From contig BQMF02000168.1 of assembly GCA_027922465.2 (NCBI GenBank), positions 372,001 to 436,000 of the forward strand: a stretch of 64,000 nt of DNA, written 5' to 3'. A model generated the notes under the pieces. The model did no database searches. It was not told where the DNA came from and saw nothing but the letters and a program-made list of their open reading frames with translations. This DNA is from Turritopsis dohrnii (lineage: Eukaryota; Cnidaria; Hydrozoa; Anthoathecata; Oceaniidae). Of the stretch, positions 10,312-19,841 are shown piece after piece. The position numbers and the translations under genes are program-made. How positions within the stretch are numbered: the stretch's first letter is position 1; each line of letters begins with the position of its first letter.

Positions 10312-11517
10312 ATGGCATTCAGTCCTCGCTTTGTTATAGACGACATGCAAAGACAGTCGAGGGACAGAAATGATGTCATTAAGCAATACTTTCATTATGG
10401 TTATTCGTACAAGGAAATAATCAGTTTGTTAGAAGTACAGCATGGTTGCAAAGTTAGTGTGCGACAACTCAATCGTATACTGAGGTCTCTGTCACTTTAT
10501 AGAAGGTATGATAAAACGTCGTTGAACCGTGTAATTGACGAAGTTGGTGAAGAATTGCAAGGGTCCGGATCTTCGTTTGGTTATAGACTAATGCATCAAA
10601 AATTACGGTCGAAAGGACTTGTTGTTGACCACCACACAGTTAGATTGGTTATAAAAAGTCTTGATCCGGATGGCGTGAAAGCCAGGGCAGCTAAAAGGCT
10701 GACGCGCCGTATATATTTATCACAAGGTCCGAATTTTACCTGGCATGTTGACGGATACGATAAACTCAAACCGTTCGGATTTGCAATCCACGGTGCTATC
10801 GACGGTTATAGCAGGAGAATTCTGTGGCTAAATGTAGCGGCTAGTAACAACAACCCGAAAGTTATAGCAGATTATTTTGTCAATTGTGTAAAATCATTGC
10901 AATTTGTACCTCGCTTAATTCGAGCTGACAGAGGTTCAGAAAATGTCGTGTTGGGCGGAATACAGCGCTTTCTCCGCAGACAGTTCACAGATTCATTTGC
11001 TGGTGATGCAAGTTTTATGTATGGACCATCTACACGCAACCAACGAATAGAATCTTGGTGGTCACTTTTCCAACGCAATCGGTGTAACTGGTGGATCAAC
11101 TTTTTCAAAGATCTCTGCGAAACTGTTACATTAGATTTGAGTCTGAACTACCACGTAGAATGTATTCGTTTTTGCTACATGGGAATTCTTCGCCAGGAGC
11201 TGAATGAAACGCAGAATTTATGGAATAATCATCGCATTCGATATATTCGAAATTCAGAGTGTCCAGCAGGCCGACCTGAAATTTTATTTTTTGCTCCCCA
11301 TTTGTCAGGTGGAACAGATAGAAGTTATAGTATAACCGCCTCTGATATAGCGCTAGCAAAGCAATTTTGTGAGGAGCCGTCAGAATTAGGCTGTTCAGAC
11401 GAATTCGTGGAACTAGCACAGATTATAATGCAAGAAAACAACTTCAACATGCCTACGACTATAGCAGAGGCAACGAGTCTTTTGGAAACACTTTTGACAG
11501 AAATCGACAGTCTTTGA
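10312..11517 (+). CDS. DDE (rve/IS3-type) transposase of the transposon
   Basis: The product is 401 residues from ATG 10312; the open frame extends upstream only through a TTG and past likely splice acceptors (TTGTCTTTTCAG). Residues 1-60 form a helix-turn-helix-like N-terminus (FHYGYSYKEIISLLEVQHG). An integrase/RNaseH-fold core follows: catalytic Asp147 in WHVDGYDK, Asp206 in IRADRGSEN and Glu247 in RNQRIESWW, a D-D-E triad with 40 residues between the second Asp and Glu. WHVDGYDKLKPFGFAIHG and IDGYSRRILWL are hallmarks of a metazoan transposon family related to bacterial IS3 transposases and retroviral-type integrases. All three acidic residues are present and the frame has no stop. It should cut and join the element ends in the nucleus. 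It converges on the HECT gene. Confidence 0.85.
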   Translation: MAFSPRFVIDDMQRQSRDRNDVIKQYFHYGYSYKEIISLLEVQHGCKVSVRQLNRILRSLSLYRRYDKTSLNRVIDEVGEELQGSGSSFGYRLMHQKLRSKGLVVDHHTVRLVIKSLDPDGVKARAAKRLTRRIYLSQGPNFTWHVDGYDKLKPFGFAIHGAIDGYSRRILWLNVAASNNNPKVIADYFVNCVKSLQFVPRLIRADRGSENVVLGGIQRFLRRQFTDSFAGDASFMYGPSTRNQRIESWWSLFQRNRCNWWINFFKDLCETVTLDLSLNYHVECIRFCYMGILRQELNETQNLWNNHRIRYIRNSECPAGRPEILFFAPHLSGGTDRSYSITASDIALAKQFCEEPSELGCSDEFVELAQIIMQENNFNMPTTIAEATSLLETLLTEIDSL

Positions 11518-12404
11518 AGTTAAGATAAAATAGTTCATGGTTTTGTATCTCACTAATAATTTTGCAATAACAAGTGAATATATACATCATGAAAACACAA
11601 CATTTCTACTAAAATTGCTTCACATACCCATTAAACAATTCCCAGGCGGAACAAAGCCGAAGGATAAAGTTTGATGGATTAGTTTTTGAGAATATTCTTT
11701 AAGCCAACGTTAACCAAAATGAGAAAAATATAATTAAACCATAAAATCAACTCACGCGAACCCACCTCAAGCCATAGGTTAACGTAGGGAAAAACTTCAA
11801 AAAATTCGATAGTGAGAACCAAGCTTAAAAACCAAAGTAAAGGTCTAGAATAATTTATCACTAATTTCACAACGCCGTAAAAATTAGTTGTTTTTTTTCT
11901 CTAAACATACACATAGAACCAACTGATATTGCTCAACAAAATATTTTATCTAAGATATGTGGCACTTTGCTTTAAAAACAGTAGACAAACACTTTTTTCT
12001 GAAAGTCAGGAATGAAATGTGTCAAAACAGAAATATCTCTTACATTAATCTAAAACTTATATAATCTGTTAAAAATGCCACAAAACAACTTTCTCATTAA
12101 GAAAATTAAGAATAGAATATAAAACACAGCAAAATCAAACTGTCTGCACTGGTAAGTATAAAGTAAATTTATGAGTTCACTTTCTTTGGGAAAAAATAGC
12201 TTTTACGGAATAAAAACAATAAAACTATTGACATTTGTGTTGGCAATAACATAATATCCAATCAATGCAACAAGCTTTCAAAACCAGTTTGAAATGTTAC
12301 AATATTTTTAAACAAAAACAGCAAATTGCTATCACAAACTTAACATAACATATATGTAGAAACAAACTTCCAAAGTACAACACATTAGTATGCAATAGCA
12401 TCAA
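11518..12404. other. Intergenic stretch between the convergent transposon genes
   Basis: This AT-rich segment lies tail to tail between the transposase and the HECT-type gene. It probably holds both 3' untranslated regions. The open frame at 11679-11870 on the minus strand is short and shows no domain. I see no tRNA, repeat array or other gene. Confidence 0.6.
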
Positions 12405-15400
12405 TTACAAAGCATCATGTACTGCCCATGTGTCCTCACTACCAATGTACGTAGACAAATTCTGTCTCAAAGCTGTAAATGAATTATACTGTCTCGGCAA
12501 TATCAATATCTTAAAGCAAGTTTTCGATATAGGTCTCAAATGATCCAATTTTTGATTTGAAAACTCTACACGTATCACAGAACTTGGATTGAAATTCGTA
12601 CCTCCAGTGATGAATCTAATGAATTTGGATAACTCGGTTTTACTTGTGCTTCTTATATAACGGTGTAGCCAAGTGGTAATTCGATCATCATTTTTACATA
12701 CAGGAAAAGTTTCTAGACTTTTAATAACAATGTCAGGAGTTGGTATAGTTACATGATACAAAGCATCCACTGTTTCTGGTGATATTTTGTTGAAAAGAGG
12801 CCCAAAACCCTTTCCCATTGATTGCATAGCAAAGCAAGGCATTTGAATCAGAGCAATTCTCGCTGCCTTGGTAATCAAATCCATTACATTACTTGAAGTT
12901 GGAAGAGTGAAGATAGAATACTCAGTCAATATATCCATGATTGGCTGTGTTTCTTTTGATTCACCACGAGAAAATGAGTTGAGTAGTTCAAATTCTTGAG
13001 GAGTCACAAAATGCATGAATGAATTTTGAAGATCAGTATCAGTTACATCTTTACACAATAGTTGTTTAAACGACGATTTACATAACTGTATTGGGAAAAT
13101 ATCATACAAAACATACCCATGGTATATAATTTTCCCAATTACTTCTAGTTCTTCTTCATCAAATAACGTTGGCGAAACCTTCTCAAAAAATCCATCCATT
13201 CTTGAATAAAGTTGATCATAGAATGCTGAGTAAGCATCACGACATACCCCATCTCCAACTGCGTCTTCACCACAAAAAGAAATAGCTATTGTTCCTTTAA
13301 TAGTTTGTCTTTTTTTGTACAAGGTTAACATATCCTCATAGATTTTATCACGTGAAACTGTGACATGTTGTTGTTCTTGTTTTAAATGTTCTTTCTCCTG
13401 ATTACGTAGCCGTTGAAATTTACTGTATTCCATATCATAATCTGTATCCTGAGGTTTGCCTATAACCTCTGAAGCAACTTCTGATGACTTTGTTGCGGAC
13501 GATTCTTCTGATTCCATATTATACACACCTGACACCACAGTAGTATCAAGATCAAACTCGTGCTTAGTATTGAATCCTTTAAACGCTACTTCTGGTGACA
13601 TAATCATAGGAGATTCCACTTCTTGCATGTTATAGACACCAGGTACTGCAACATTATTAACATCAACAACCTTCCCCTTGTAGTCTATCAGACAAAAATA
13701 TTCTGGACGTACTGAAAAGCTCCCAATCCAATCATATACCTCTAAGAAAAAGCAGCCATCTCTAAACAACCTAACTTTTTTCCCACAATGGATGTGTCTG
13801 ACTGAAATTGTAATATGAGCTTCATCTAGCAATGGTTCTGGTTTAACCCTTTCTTTTCTTGCATTCATTACTTCTAACAGTCTATTTTCTTCAGCTTTCA
13901 TTCTTTCTTTTTCTCTATCACTTCTCAGCGATTCCATGTACTCCTCATCTTGTTTTTTAATCAATGACATTCTTTCTTCACTTGTTTCTGAAACTCTATT
14001 GGTTGATGTTAATGGTAAGGTGACATGACTACTCTGTGGCAATGACGTCAAATCAACAACAGCTGGCATATCAGAGGAGGCTGAAAAAGATGATGATATA
14101 ATATCTACAGTAATCTAGGACATAAAGATTTTAACTTTTCTAAAAGACACAAAAGTTATTTTTTAAAGCATCTATATGTCAAATATTGTCATATCACAGC
14201 AAGAGATGAAAATTTCCTGAATGATTAAGTCGAATTTTTGGTATACTAATTTTATTTTCATACCAAGCTGTTACGTTTTTCTCCTGCATATATAAATATA
14301 AGATTTCGTTTTAACATTTTATTGTCATATCACATAAATCTTTTCACACACCAAACAATGCATCAATACTAACAAGAAATACAACAATACTACCTTTGCT
14401 GTAAGTTCTTGAGGGATGTTCAATAGTAAAATCGTCGTCTGAATCATTCTCGTATCCATCTACATCTAGGAGTTTTTGTATAACTGATTTCTCTTTTGTT
14501 AGTAGATACAGTCGAGTCTTTGCGAGCTTATGTTGATTAATGTAATCCTGAAGTGTAATTTTTTCAGCTTCAAAAATTGCCACTGCATTGTAATTTCCAA
14601 CTGCTCTATGAAAGTTTTTAATAGGTTTTTTAACATTACAAAAGGTAGCTTCTCCATCAGGAAAAAAAATTGCTTCCATAGCTTCTTGAATTTCTTTCAG
14701 GGTTGAGTCACATTTGAATGACTGTTGTCTTACACCTCCACCTTTGTTCATTCTGATATTGACATATTTCTTGAGCTTATGGTCATAGTTCATCCACCCT
14801 AGATAGCAAGTCCGGGGTACATGTCCTTTCCGTTTTCTTACATTAGGAGCAAGTCGCTCTTTTGCAGTGCTCTTCACAATACTTGCCAATACACTTTTTC
14901 TATCCACATCTTCATTTTCAGTTGAATAGTTTTTTTTGCAAAAAACCTTTACACATATTATGTGACCCTTTTCAACAAGACCAAGAGCCTGTAATTCTTG
15001 AGATGTCGCTTCAAGCACTGCATTGCCGTCCATCTATGAAATAGGTAGTAGGTTGGCTATAAAACTTGAACTGGCTACCTATATACATCGTGTTCAAATG
15101 TGATAAGTAAATACTGAAGACTTTGTTGAAGTTTTTTTTAAACTTATACATTTTATGTGTATAGGTAGCGCTTTTAATAATATATAAATAGTTTAGTAGA
15201 TATAGATGATACATTTATTATAGAGAGAGAAAGAGAGAGAGAGGAAGAACATTCACAACACACCTTGTTGTCTTTGAAATTTTGAACCACTACATCTGAT
15301 ACACCCCTTTCGAGCAAGAATTCACATATCTATAGATACAATCAGAAAAAAGGGACATAACATTCAAAGTTTGAAAATATAAGTGGTGCTTGGTTTATTT

Positions 15401-15551
15401 ATACTGGCATATTTATTTCTCGAAGAATAGTAAATCAAAACAGTCGAAACATTCTTCAATTCAAAACATTATAGGTGATTATGTTTCAAACCTTCCTGAA
15501 AAGTAGTTTTACACTCACTTGTTCAACAGAAAAAGTTCCAGTTTCAGACAT
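12405..15551 (-). CDS. SAM / UBX-like / HECT E3 ubiquitin-ligase-like protein, four exons, carried by the transposon
   Basis: Four exons give an unbroken 804-residue frame: 15551-15519 (starts MSETGTFSVEQ, donor GTGAGT), 15329-15264 (ICEFLLERGVSDVVVQNFKD, donor GTGTGT), 15033-14394 (donor GTAGTA) and 14080-12405 (acceptor TTTTTCAG). Exons 2-3 together build a SAM domain (ICEFLLERG ... LQALGLVEKGHIICVKV). Exon 4 carries a charged coiled-coil-like start, then a UBX-like segment (VRLFRDGCFFLEVYDWIGSF). A HECT domain follows, from about residue 500 (ISFCGEDAVGDGVCRDAYSA) to the C-terminus, with the catalytic Cys768 in SKTCFKILILP. It resembles G2E3-like HECT proteins that are numerous in fish and cnidarians. 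HECT enzymes accept ubiquitin on Cys and pass it to a substrate; no substrate can be inferred. The gene is inside the transposon and is convergent with the transposase. Confidence 0.75.
15217..15244. repeat. (GA)n microsatellite in an intron
   Basis: AGAGAGAGAAAGAGAGAGAGAGG lies in the intron between exons 2 and 3 of the HECT-type gene, 20 bp downstream of the exon 2 donor on the minus strand. It has no evident role. Confidence 0.9.
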
Positions 15552-15614
15552 GTTCTCCGCACCGCATCTTTATAATTTTGTTTTGTTGATGTTGCTAACT
15601 TTTACGACAACCGA

Positions 15615-16075
15615 TAATTTCACCACGTGGTTGTTCAAAAAAAAAAGAGCGACGAATTTTTAGCGTGTGAAACGAGTCGTGTTTTTTTTAAGCATTTTTT
15701 AAGCTAAAAAAGAACGACAAATAAACATAAAATGAGTTGTGTTTTTTTTCACAGAAAAAAGCGAGAAAATGCACATAATGTGAGTCACGTTTTTTTTTAA
15801 AAAAAGAGTGACAAAAAACAAAATACATAAGTCGCGTTTTTTTTTTTTTAAAAAAAAAAAGAGCGACAAAAAAAAACAAAATACATAAGTCGCGTTTTTT
15901 TTTTTTAAAAAAAAAGAGCGACAAAAAAAAACAAAATACATAAGTCGCGTTTTTTTTTTTAAAAAAAAAGAGCGACAAAAAACAAAATACATAAGTCGCG
16001 TTTTTTTTTTTAAAAAAAAAGAGCGACAAAAAACAAAATACATAAGTCGCGTTTTTTTAAACAAAAAAAACAACA
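15615..16075. repeat. Right subterminal minisatellite of the transposon
   Basis: GAGCGACAAAAAACAAAATA followed by CATAAGTCGCGTTTT and T/A tracts recurs at least five times with spacing near 55-60 bp. It mirrors the left array in position and in its T-run/A-run layout, and the GTCG core is shared. The Lys/Phe-rich open frames on the minus strand here are translations of the repeat, not genes. Confidence 0.85.
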
Positions 16076-16191
16076 GAAGAAAAAAAAGAAAAACGACCGA
16101 ACGACAACATTGGCGTGATTTTTTTTCAATTTTCAAGAAGATCACCTTAAAAAAAAAGATGACCAAAAAATGTCACCTCTGATCCACCGTA

Positions 16192-16560
16192 AAAACCTGT
16201 GGGAAAACACTTTAAAAAGTGTGACGTTACACCAACTTTCAACGACATCAAGATTACTGACTGTAACAACCGATCAGTCTATAAACTAATGACCCTTTAA
16301 GCACTTTGCATGAAAACAATAAAATCAAAAAACCAATACTCGTGACGAGTACAAAAGTCGCACGCTCACTATCAAAATTTGATATTTTTTTGTAAAAAGA
16401 GTGTATAGTAGAATGTATGATGAGTTGTATATAGATGTTTTTATCGTTTTTATCGTTTAACAAACAGTTTTACTGTTTTTTGTATGTTTTTAGATACCTG
16501 ATGATGGACACATATGTCCGAAATATGTACAAATTTCATTGTTGATACACCTATGGTTTA
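16192..16560 (+). pseudogene. Penelope-like element, 3' part after the transposon insertion
   Basis: After the duplicated AAAACC the PLE frame resumes: PVGKHFKKC, then VYKLMTL, parallel to PVGSHMNRC and GHLMTLEALFI in the intact PLE. A TAA replaces the Glu codon after LMTL at about 16299. The decayed frame then runs on to a region matching the KSRTLTIKI tail near 16380. The 3' untranslated part holds a hammerhead-like core at 16498-16523. Together with 9185-9718 it forms one interrupted PLE. Confidence 0.8.
16485..16545 (+). ncRNA. Hammerhead-ribozyme-like motif in a PLE 3' end
   Basis: CTGATGA at 16498-16504 is followed by a perfect 5-bp stem (GGACA-CATA-TGTCC) and GAAA at 16520-16523. This is the order of the conserved core of a hammerhead ribozyme (CUGANGA, stem II, GAAA). 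A short stem III and a UH cleavage step (GTA or GTAC) follow. PLEs are known to carry small hammerheads in their terminal repeats. Stem I pairing is not convincing by eye. Confidence 0.6.
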
Positions 16561-16920
16561 AAATCTCCAGTCATCAATCATCTCATCAAAAGCAGATTTG
16601 CCATCCCATTTAAAATATAAACAAACAATTTTAAATATGGCGCAATAACTGCGAAATGGCGCATTTAATGCCATGCATGTGCCATCACTGGTAAAGGAAA
16701 GCGATTTAAAAAGGATTACAATGATAGCTTTATTCACATGGGACCGATAATTACCAGAAAACTCATGATGTGGTTGAGTATGTAAGTGATGTGTCAACCA
16801 CAAAAACTCGATCGAAGTCATAAAGATTGTTATCAAAGAATTAAGTCAACCTTGACAAATTCCGAAAGCTGATATAACAAGATCTTTATTTCAGAGCATG
16901 CGTGAAGACAAAAAACAAGA

Positions 16921-16928
16921 TATAAAAG
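16921..16928 (+). promoter_or_regulatory. TATA box for opine dehydrogenase-like gene 1
   Basis: TATAAAAG lies 100 bp upstream of the ATG at 17028. Transcription would start near 16950, leaving a short leader. It is the best match to a TATA element in the AT-rich upstream region. Confidence 0.5.
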
Positions 16929-16943
16929 GAGAAGGAAAGTAAA

Positions 16944-17009
16944 ATGGAATTCAATCTCGAAGTATCACTTCCAGAAATACATAATTTATTTATTTTCTGT
17001 AGTGGGTGA
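16944..17009 (+). promoter_or_regulatory. Upstream ORF before opine dehydrogenase-like gene 1
   Basis: An ATG at 16944 opens a 21-codon frame ending at TGA 17007-17009, 18 bp before the main ATG at 17028. If transcription starts upstream of 16944 it could lower translation of the main frame. Alternatively TTTTCTGTAG at 16993-17002 is a splice acceptor and the ATG is intronic. Confidence 0.4.
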
Positions 17010-17027
17010 GAATTGCAAGCTAAAAAT

Positions 17028-18122
17028 ATGAAAGTGTCTGTACTTGGTGGTGGTAATGGAGTGTATGCAATGGCTTTTCATTTGGTTCAGTTAGGACATG
17101 AAGTTTTAATGTATTGTTCTCATGAATACATGCATAATCTTGAGCCAATAAAAAACAGTGGAGTGATTGAGGGACTTCAGAGATATCAAGGTAGCATTTC
17201 TGATATATTTGGGGTATCAAAAATTACCAAAGTCACCGCAGATATGAAAGAAGCTGCAGAATTCAGTTCAATTATGATTTTAGTTGTCCCATCTTATGGT
17301 CAAAGAGCAACATTTGCATCTGTCCTTCCATATTTGACAAAAGATCATGTTTTCATAAGTTTAACTGGAAACTTTGCATTCATTGATTACTTGAATGTTA
17401 TTAAAGAGCAATCAGACATTGATGTATCAGAAGATTTGCCATTCACATTGGTAGAAACAAGTTCAATTCCGTATGCATGCAGGAAAATCATTAATCGTAA
17501 TCAAGTTTTTATTGGAGGTGTTAAAAAAGAAATCCAGATTTCAGCGTACCCTAGTTCCAGAACAACTTACATTAAGGAATTAATTAAACCACTGTTTATT
17601 TTAAACCTAAGAATGGTAAAAAATGTTTTAGAGGTTGGATTATGTAACCTTAATATGATACTTCATCCACCAATTGTAATATATAATGCTGGATGGGTAG
17701 AAGCCAGTAATGGTAATTTTTTATTCTATATGGATGGAGCCACTAAAAGTATATTCAAAATGATGTTTGCCCTTGATGAGGACCGTCTCAAGATTGCAAA
17801 TGCCCTTGGTCTTCAATTACAAGACTTTTACAACTCGTGGAAAGCGTGGTATGGCATTGAAGGTAGTGAAGATCTGCAAAACTTAATGCTGAACTCCACA
17901 GTGTACAAAACCATCAAAGCGCCACCTAGTCTAAATAACCGCTTTTTCTCAGAAGATATTAATTTCATGCTTTTGCCACTTGTAGAATACATCCATGATA
18001 CATTTAGTGTTCAAACACCAGTTGCTGATGCAATCATTACATCAGCAACATATCTATCTGCTCTTCCCATCAGAAATGAGAGAAATTTCAAACACTGTCC
18101 TGTAGCTTTGGATAAATTGTAA
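17028..18122 (+). CDS. Opine (octopine/nopaline) dehydrogenase-like protein, copy 1
   Basis: The product is 364 residues in one exon. ATG 17028 is chosen because the protein then starts MKVSVLGGGNG, the Rossmann-fold NAD(P)-binding loop; an in-frame TTG at 17013 is not a likely start. Residues 1-180 form the nucleotide-binding domain. Residues 190-364 form the octopine dehydrogenase helical domain, with the conserved His213 in the NLNMILHPP motif and the RFFSEDI and VQTPVADAI motifs near the end. Such enzymes reductively condense pyruvate or another 2-oxoacid with an amino acid using NADH, and in marine invertebrates regenerate NAD in anaerobic glycolysis. The substrate cannot be predicted. 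The paralogue is at 50859-51953. A single-exon structure suggests retroposition of an ancestor or bacterial-type origin, neither proven. Confidence 0.85.
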   Translation: MKVSVLGGGNGVYAMAFHLVQLGHEVLMYCSHEYMHNLEPIKNSGVIEGLQRYQGSISDIFGVSKITKVTADMKEAAEFSSIMILVVPSYGQRATFASVLPYLTKDHVFISLTGNFAFIDYLNVIKEQSDIDVSEDLPFTLVETSSIPYACRKIINRNQVFIGGVKKEIQISAYPSSRTTYIKELIKPLFILNLRMVKNVLEVGLCNLNMILHPPIVIYNAGWVEASNGNFLFYMDGATKSIFKMMFALDEDRLKIANALGLQLQDFYNSWKAWYGIEGSEDLQNLMLNSTVYKTIKAPPSLNNRFFSEDINFMLLPLVEYIHDTFSVQTPVADAIITSATYLSALPIRNERNFKHCPVALDKL

Positions 18123-18616
18123 TTACGTATATATAGGAATCATATCTTCCATTGTACTAATATTGCCAACTTGTCTTTTGCTTTTATAGATAATATTTTA
18201 TGTGTGACTTCAGTTTTGTTTGTTTTGGTTTCACCATACCTGAAACCTATTGTCTGTTAATTAATATGTGGCTATTAACCTTCTAGTTCTTGCAGAGGCT
18301 GTGGGATAGCTTGATATGATAAAGAAGTAATTTGAAGTTATTAGGTGTTATATGCTATTATAGAAACTTACATATACATCTCTTGAAATGGTACTATATG
18401 ATTTATTGTAATGTTTATATATATGTTAGATGACATTTCATTAATTATTATGTAGTAGAACTTTCATACCCCATGAGTAATCATCATATTATTCATTACT
18501 CTAGACCAAAACAATGTGGTGGATACGTCGCATATATACATGCCGGTATAGATCATCACAACCTGGTTCTGCGACTTTGTAAATCTTCTCTTTATTACTC
18601 TCAATAATGTCTACAT
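18123..18616. other. 3' flank of opine dehydrogenase 1, no gene seen
   Basis: This AT-rich flank has no canonical AATAAA close to the stop and no open frame of interest. It does not resemble the 3' flank of the second copy. Confidence 0.6.
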
Positions 18617-18923
18617 TGACACTTGAAATCTTGGTAAATCAAATCAACAAAATAACACTGTAAACACCTCACAGAATGTACTCTAACCCTGCAAAAATGT
18701 TACATATTAAACTTGAGTGACATGAATCATACACTAGTAATTTTTGTAAGCATAACAACTATCAGCATACTTACGGTAAAAAGCACGATGCTTGGGTAGA
18801 GTTTTTTTTTTTAAATTCAAGTTACTAATACAAACATACTATCTACCCTTGGGTTAGAGTACATTCTGTGAGGTGTTTACAGTGTTATTTTGTTGATTTG
18901 ATTTACCAAGATTTCAAGTGTCA
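18617..18923. mobile_element. Element with perfect 73-bp inverted repeats
   Basis: The 73 bases at 18617-18689 are repeated without mismatch in inverse orientation at 18851-18923; both arms contain GTGAGGTGTTTACAGTGTTA or its complement. The spacer is 161 bp and non-coding. Perfect arms imply a recent origin or conversion between the arms. The right arm joins directly to a 5'-truncated SINE. No target duplication is evident. Confidence 0.75.
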
Positions 18924-19190
18924 TGCCAGCGACTATAACAGTATATAACAGTGTGAATCAATCCTCTCTGCTTAGCACTCAGCAAGAAAGTAGGAATGAT
19001 GTCTAGGGTGGTTGTCTAGTTGAGCGGTTCCTGTCATTACAGCTTCCGTAGCCCAAATGGGGGCTTTAAATGCTCTAGGACCTCCTTCGCAGGACCCTCA
19101 TTGGTAACAGTACCTTAAGGAACTGAAGAGGCTATCCTGGGTAAACATTCGTAAATAAATAAATAAATAATAAATAAATATAAACTTAAA
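18921..19190 (+). repeat. 5'-truncated tRNA-derived SINE with AAAT tail
   Basis: The body from TGCCAGCGACTATAACAG to GAGGCTATCCTGGGTAAACA matches the complement of the complete SINE at 34482-34797. It lacks the tRNA-related head with A and B boxes. It ends with a (TAAA)n tail at 19152-19186, as expected for LINE-mobilised SINEs. Confidence 0.85.
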
Positions 19191-19604
19191 GATAACGGAA
19201 AGGTGGAGAAAAAAGTGTCAGCAGTTTTCTTATGAGAGGTAATCACTACGAGAGAGAGCCAATCATTTTTTTACTTTGTTCGAGCTCTTTGTTGATAATA
19301 AACAGCTTCTCGTTCTCAGATCATTTCTCAATTGTTCTATTGCTATTTAACATGAGTATCGTGCAACCCTAAACTCTACATATAACATCTCATTATCTGT
19401 AAAGCATGGTTATAAGCATATATTTACGTTAAAAAACGGAAAAACAATAAGCATGTCTACCATGAAGTTGTTTCGAAGGTATGCATATAAAAAAATTAGT
19501 GTATTACAAAATAATATTTGTTTTCTGCATTGGATAGGATTTGACTATATAAAAAACTGAGTATGCGAGAAAAAATATTTCGGATCACGCTTTAAAAAAA
19601 TTTC

Positions 19605-19710
19605 ATAGATTTTGTTTATGTTTCATGTCACTTGACGGGCGCTCGCCAGGGACTTTTTTGTCGCTATCATTGTATCCAAAAGGCAAAAGAACCTGGGCTC
19701 GAGGTTGATA
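19605..19710 (+). repeat. Dispersed repeat end, inverted relative to 21015-21100
   Basis: TTTCATGTCACTTGACGGGC ... CCTGGGCTCGAGGTTGA resembles the complement of 21015-21100 (TAGCAACCTCGAATCCAGGG ... TGGTCACGTGACATGAAAAT). The two copies face each other around a PLE fragment. AGACCCTGG...CGAGGTTG-type repeats are common in anthozoan genomes as far as I recall. Confidence 0.5.
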
Positions 19711-19760
19711 CTCTGGAATCAGCGCAGATTTAATTAGTAAAAAGATATACTAAGCAATAA

Positions 19761-19841
19761 ATCGATTAAATTCTGATAAAAGCAATTACAGCGTCAATAT
19801 CATGTTGACGCTGTATTTGCTCCTATCAGAATTTAATTGAT
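19761..19841. repeat. Long hairpin (37-bp arms, 7-bp loop)
   Basis: ATCGATTAAATTCTGATAAA... at 19761-19797 pairs with 19805-19841 with four or five mismatches; the inner part around TACAGCGTCAA/TTGACGCTGTA is perfect. There is no run of T that would suggest a terminator. It may be a mini-MITE. Confidence 0.7.

Larger units (their letters stand above)
9719..16191. mobile_element. 6.47-kb DNA transposon with rve-type DDE transposase and SAM/HECT gene (IS3EU-like)
   Basis: The left end TACCGTGGATCAAAGGTGAC (9719) and the right end GTCACCTCTGATCCACCGTA (16191) are imperfect inverted repeats of about 35 bp; both continue inward as GTCATCTTTTTT. AAAACC at 9713-9718 and 16192-16197 is a 6-bp target duplication inside a PLE reading frame. 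Just inside each end are minisatellites. Two genes converge: a DDE transposase (10312-11517, +) and a four-exon HECT-type gene (12405-15551, -). The transposase resembles IS3-family rve enzymes. From memory this fits the eukaryotic group Repbase names IS3EU, but I could not check that. Both genes are open, so the copy may be recent. Confidence 0.85.

Noticed and set aside
15688..16166. Minus-strand frames of 113 and 155 codons rich in Lys and Phe
   Set aside because: They are translations of the subterminal minisatellite with T/A tracts, repeated five times.
17013..17027. Start of opine dehydrogenase 1 at 17013
   Set aside because: The codon is TTG; ATG 17028 gives the same N-terminus as copy 2.
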